Shown: piece after piece, positions 62,428 through 64,000 of the stretch | Layout: every line of letters begins with the position of its first letter | Position numbering within the stretch: the first letter of the stretch is position 1 | Assembly: GCF_023657445.1 (NCBI RefSeq) | Contig: NZ_JAGTWY010000001.1 | Span: forward strand, 2,356,001 to 2,420,000 | From: Marinobacter sediminum | Lineage (GTDB): Bacteria; Pseudomonadota; Gammaproteobacteria; Pseudomonadales; Oleiphilaceae | DNA: 64,000 nt | Direction of reading: 5' to 3' | The notes under the pieces: model-generated | Databases searched by the model: none | The model's input: only the letters and a program-made list of their open reading frames with translations | What the model was told of the DNA's origin: nothing | Program-made: the position numbers and the translations under genes

Positions 62428-62699
62428 CAGCCCCAAAACCAAAAAAAGCCAAAGAACAAAACCCACCCGCCCCGTAACACAATTTAATGAACCTTAACCA
62501 CTTCCCCACTGTCCATCTTCTTGAGCGTGAACTAAGCTCAGATTAAGCAAGCAGGAAAGGCCATGATTGCCCGAGCGCTTGTAAGTATCCATACCTTCCA
62601 CCCATAACTAAACAGACCGCCCCGACCGGCGGAACCGATGCAACGGGGATATTGCGTGAACTGAGATCTGACTATTAGAGAGCAAGCGAGGGGCCACCT

Positions 62700-64000
62700 A
62701 TGACCATCATGCAGCACTTCAAAGACCGGTATGAGAGTACCCAGGAAGAAGAATTCAGCCTGGAGGAATACCTGGAGATCTGCAAAAAGGACCCAACGGC
62801 CTATGCCACGGCCGCTGAGAGAATGTTAATTGCCATCGGCGAACCAGAACTTGTCGATACCTCTCGTGACCCCCGCCTGTCACGCATCTTTTCCAATAAA
62901 GTTATCAAACGATACCCGGAATTCTCCGAGTTCTACGGCATGGAAGATGCCGTGGAGAACATCGTTTCGTTCTTCCGCCATGCCGCACAGGGTCTTGAAG
63001 AAAAGAAGCAGATTCTCTACCTGCTCGGCCCGGTAGGCGGTGGTAAGTCCTCTCTGGCAGAGAAGCTCAAGTTCCTGATGCAGAAGGTTCCGTTTTACGC
63101 CATCAAGGGCTCGCCGGTAAATGAGTCACCACTGGGGCTGTTCGATCCTGCCGAAGATGCTCAGATCCTGGAAGAGGAGTACGGTGTTCCTGCCCGTTAC
63201 CTGAAGAACATCATGTCCCCCTGGGCGGTCAAACGCCTGCACGAATTTGGCGGGGATATCAGCCAGTTCCGTGTGGTGAAGAAGTTCCCTTCCGTGCTCG
63301 ATCAGATCGGCGTTTCCAAAACCGAGCCCGGCGACGACAACAACCAGGACATTTCAGCCCTGGTGGGCAAGGTGAACATCCGGATGCTGGAAGATTTCTC
63401 CCAGGATGATCCGGATGCTTACAGCTTCAGTGGTGGTTTGTGTAAGGCAAATCAGGGGCTTCTGGAATTCGTGGAGATGTTCAAGGCCCCCATCAAGGTA
63501 CTTCACCCGTTGCTGACAGCCACGCAGGAAGGCAACTACAACACCACCGAAGGGATGGGTTCGGTGCCGTTTGACGGCGTCATTCTGGCCCACTCCAACG
63601 AATCCGAGTGGCAGACATTCCGTAACAACAAACACAACGAGGCATTCCTCGACCGGGTCTACATCGTCAAGGTGCCCTATTGTGTGCGCGTCACGGAAGA
63701 AATCGAAATTTACCGCAAGCTCCTGAGCAACAGCTCCCTGGAAGGTGCTCCCTGCGCGCCGGACACGCTGGATATGCTGGCCCAGTTCTCGGTGCTTTCC
63801 CGCATCAAGGATCCGGATAACTCCAGTATCTTCTCCAAGATGCGTGTCTACGACGGACAGAACATCAAAGACACAGACCCAAAGGCCAAGTCCATCCAGG
63901 AGTACCGGGATACGGCGGGCGTAATGGAAGGGATGGATGGTCTGTCCACCCGTTTCGCCTTCAAGATCCTTTCGAAGGTATTCAACTTCGATACTACCGA
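62700..64000 (+). CDS. prkA: PrkA family serine protein kinase, partial at the right edge
   Basis: About 433 codons are visible. The N-terminal AAA-like domain has Walker A GPVGGGKS at residues 110-117, with IGVSKTEPGDDNNQDIS and the LLTATQEGNYNTTEGMG region typical of PrkA (YeaG). The family is a conserved pair with YeaH and SpoVR and acts in stationary-phase and nitrogen-starvation responses in enteric bacteria. ATG at 62700-62702 follows GAGGGG by about 7 bases. The C-terminal kinase-like part and the expected yeaH and spoVR genes lie beyond the window. Confidence 0.95.
   Translation, partial: MTIMQHFKDRYESTQEEEFSLEEYLEICKKDPTAYATAAERMLIAIGEPELVDTSRDPRLSRIFSNKVIKRYPEFSEFYGMEDAVENIVSFFRHAAQGLEEKKQILYLLGPVGGGKSSLAEKLKFLMQKVPFYAIKGSPVNESPLGLFDPAEDAQILEEEYGVPARYLKNIMSPWAVKRLHEFGGDISQFRVVKKFPSVLDQIGVSKTEPGDDNNQDISALVGKVNIRMLEDFSQDDPDAYSFSGGLCKANQGLLEFVEMFKAPIKVLHPLLTATQEGNYNTTEGMGSVPFDGVILAHSNESEWQTFRNNKHNEAFLDRVYIVKVPYCVRVTEEIEIYRKLLSNSSLEGAPCAPDTLDMLAQFSVLSRIKDPDNSSIFSKMRVYDGQNIKDTDPKAKSIQEYRDTAGVMEGMDGLSTRFAFKILSKVFNFDTT

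Noticed and set aside
62563..62607. 14-codon frame with a fair ribosome site upstream of prkA
   Set aside because: It is too short to support from one sequence; conservation would be needed.
1..64000. CRISPR arrays, tRNA or rRNA genes, insertion-sequence transposases
   Set aside because: I saw no spaced direct-repeat arrays, no tRNA cloverleaf or CCA ends, no rRNA stretches and no transposase motifs.

Overview
The window looks like chromosome of a marine, hydrocarbon-degrading gammaproteobacterium, most probably Marinobacter or a close relative. This is an inference from gene content, not from a database search. The evidence is an AlkB alkane hydroxylase paired with a divergent GntR regulator, a FadL-type outer-membrane transporter, a complete urea uptake and urease cluster, and the gene order metK - sahR - (divergent) tkt - epd - pgk - fba known from Pseudomonas relatives. 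Most of the window is GC-rich; the first kilobase is clearly AT-richer and looks acquired.

Layout: 1-1902, an edge-truncated HrgA-like protein with a PD-(D/E)XK-like motif (TTG start) and a NERD-domain protein, possibly the rim of an accessory or defence island. 2109-13271 (minus), urtABCDE followed by ureDABCEFG, with tight overlaps. 13272-13747, a control region with a sigma-54 promoter and operator-like palindromes. 13748-16322 (plus), allophanate hydrolase and a GntR regulator. About 16390-16580, a GGA-hairpin RNA that looks like a CsrB/RsmZ-type sponge for CsrA/RsmA. 16758-20977, a ComEA-like protein, lutABC lactate oxidation and an EamA transporter. 20987-23708, glyoxalase I, AlkB and its divergent GntR regulator. 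23781-27073, a flippase-like membrane protein overlapping an unusual fusion of a degenerate metallophosphoesterase and a GT4 glycosyltransferase. 27152-33836, DUF523-DUF1722, DUF481, TrhO, a DsbA-like protein, nitronate monooxygenase and a chemoreceptor. 33965-37921, two DUF5666 lipoproteins and a DUF6502 protein sharing a TGGGA-N6-TCCCA operator. 38122-39637, a DUF6435 protein and cbpAM. 39937-45273 (minus), tkt-epd-pgk-fba. 45499-50187 (plus), the S-adenosylmethionine cycle (sahR, metK, ahcY, metF) with two sahR-type operators. 50498-52779, a polar amino-acid ABC transporter. 53012-62292, bioA behind a BirA-like operator, rsmE, a DUF445 protein, an HDOD protein, a YihY protein, a FadL-like protein, a 2-hydroxyacid dehydrogenase and a TPMT-family methyltransferase. 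From 62700, prkA runs off the right edge.

The urea genes form one pathway. Urt imports urea, urease releases ammonia, and allophanate hydrolase would add ammonia from allophanate; the sigma-54 element points to nitrogen control. Intergenic spaces hold large inverted repeats at about 3020, 39783, 55231 and 62339. Three share a core with two small nested hairpins, two of which expose GGA in the loop on the strand of the surrounding genes. With the GGA-rich RNA at 16390, this raises the possibility of a wide CsrA/RsmA-linked RNA layer. The DUF6502/DUF5666 operator module and the fused pseudo-phosphoesterase glycosyltransferase are the other candidates for undescribed biology.
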